Shown piece after piece: positions 63,428-64,000 of a DNA stretch of 64,000 nt (positions are counted from its first letter, which is position 1; each line of letters begins with the position of its first letter). The translations under genes were made by a program, and so were the position numbers. The DNA is taken from positions 602,226-666,225 of the forward strand of contig CP029803.1 in NCBI GenBank assembly GCA_003226295.1. Reading direction: 5' to 3'. Under the pieces are notes generated by a model. That model saw nothing but the letters and a program-made list of their open reading frames with translations. It was not told the origin of the DNA and made no database searches. This stretch comes from Candidatus Moanabacter tarae (lineage in GTDB: Bacteria; Verrucomicrobiota; Verrucomicrobiia; Opitutales; UBA2987).

Positions 63428-64000
63428 GTTGTTTCAGTGCTAGGTGTTTTTGTCCTAGCGTTTGAGCAAAGGAGTAGGACGGCCATTCGACAGACGATAC
63501 CGTTTGTCACTTGGGTGAGGATGACGGAGTGTTCTGAATCAGCCAAAACAGAGTCGATTTCGACTCCCCGATTAATCGGGCCAGGATGCATAATTAGGGC
63601 ACCGGGTTTTAGCCATGAAGCTCGGGTCTGGTTTAATCCAAACATACTGGTGTATTCACCCAAAGAGGGAAAATGTGTCGAAGTCTGTCTTTCATGTTGG
63701 ATTCGAAGGAGCATTACGGCATCAGCATCGGCGAGGGCTTCTTTAAGGCTATGCGTAACTTCGACACCGAGACAGGAAAAGGATTCGGGAACTAGTGTAG
63801 ATGGTCCGACTAGGGTGACTTTTGCTCCTAATTTTTTTAAGGCCCAGATGTTGGATCGCGCGACTCGGCTAAAAAGAATGTCCCCAAGTATGGTAATTTT
63901 CTTATTAGAGAAATTACCTTTCCATCGCTCCCGAAGCGTGAAGCAATCTAACAAAGCCTGAGTGGGATGTTCGTGGGAGCCATCCCCAGCATTGATAACT
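63424..64000 (-). CDS. pyrB: Aspartate carbamoyltransferase catalytic subunit, N-terminal part cut
   Basis: PyrB joins carbamoyl phosphate and aspartate, the first committed pyrimidine step. The gene runs off the window end, so only 191 residues from INAGDGSHEHPTQALLDCFT to the C terminus are visible. HPTQ and the later VTNGIVCRMAVLLL and LKPGALIMHPGPINRGVEI are typical. The Arg of the PxxxR motif (HERQ) is seen too. The stop overlaps the pyrC ATG. Confidence 0.95.
   Translation of the reverse strand, partial: VINAGDGSHEHPTQALLDCFTLRERWKGNFSNKKITILGDILFSRVARSNIWALKKLGAKVTLVGPSTLVPESFSCLGVEVTHSLKEALADADAVMLLRIQHERQTSTHFPSLGEYTSMFGLNQTRASWLKPGALIMHPGPINRGVEIDSVLADSEHSVILTQVTNGIVCRMAVLLLCSNARTKTPSTETT

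Overview
The window is a gene-dense bacterial chromosome segment of moderate G+C with no mobile elements. It suggests a member of the PVC group, most likely Verrucomicrobiota and near Opitutae. I infer this from the gene order (tuf, tRNA-Trp, secE, nusG, L11-to-RNA-polymerase cluster, str, S10, spc and alpha clusters in one run), the lack of rpmD inside spc and of infA and rpmJ between map and rpsM, zinc-free S14 and S4, and an acidic N-terminal extension on S11. No 16S rRNA is present, so the placement is an inference.

Region 1 (1-30182, all + strand) is the transcription and translation super-cluster: the end of tuf, tRNA-Trp, secE, nusG, rplK, rplA, rplJ, rplL, rpoB, rpoC, rpsL, rpsG, fusA, then rpsJ through rplQ with secY and map embedded. 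It ends with a small membrane-anchored zinc-ribbon protein whose start overlaps the rplQ stop. A perfect hairpin lies between rplL and rpoB, where other bacteria have an attenuator.

Region 2 (30275-43301) is mixed metabolism and regulation: guaA, an 809-base stretch without an intact gene, hisD-hisC-hisB, citrate synthase, a VC0807-like membrane protein, a histidine kinase followed by an NtrC-type regulator, tRNA-Gly, a left-handed beta-helix protein, a HisN-type phosphatase (which would supply the step between HisC and HisD) and a DEDD exonuclease.

Region 3 (43416-54474, all - strand) reads ctaA, ctaB, a DUF420 protein, gyrB and gyrA, with cysS and thrS upstream. The heme A genes imply an aa3-type oxidase encoded elsewhere.

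Region 4 (54638-64000) has hemB, an acidic protein with an AT-hook-like tail, pyrD, tRNA-Leu, a 520-residue protein of unknown function, and a - strand run pyrB (cut by the window edge), pyrC, CPBP protease, thiL, tsaE.

Most of the window is core genome. The most notable observations are: RpoC has lost all four ligands of its second zinc site while the frame stays intact; S11 and L17 carry long acidic extensions; the rplQ-coupled zinc-ribbon protein; an S12 with Arg at the streptomycin-associated Lys43 position; and two uncharacterised proteins at 55725 and 58035. I found no convincing new multi-gene system.
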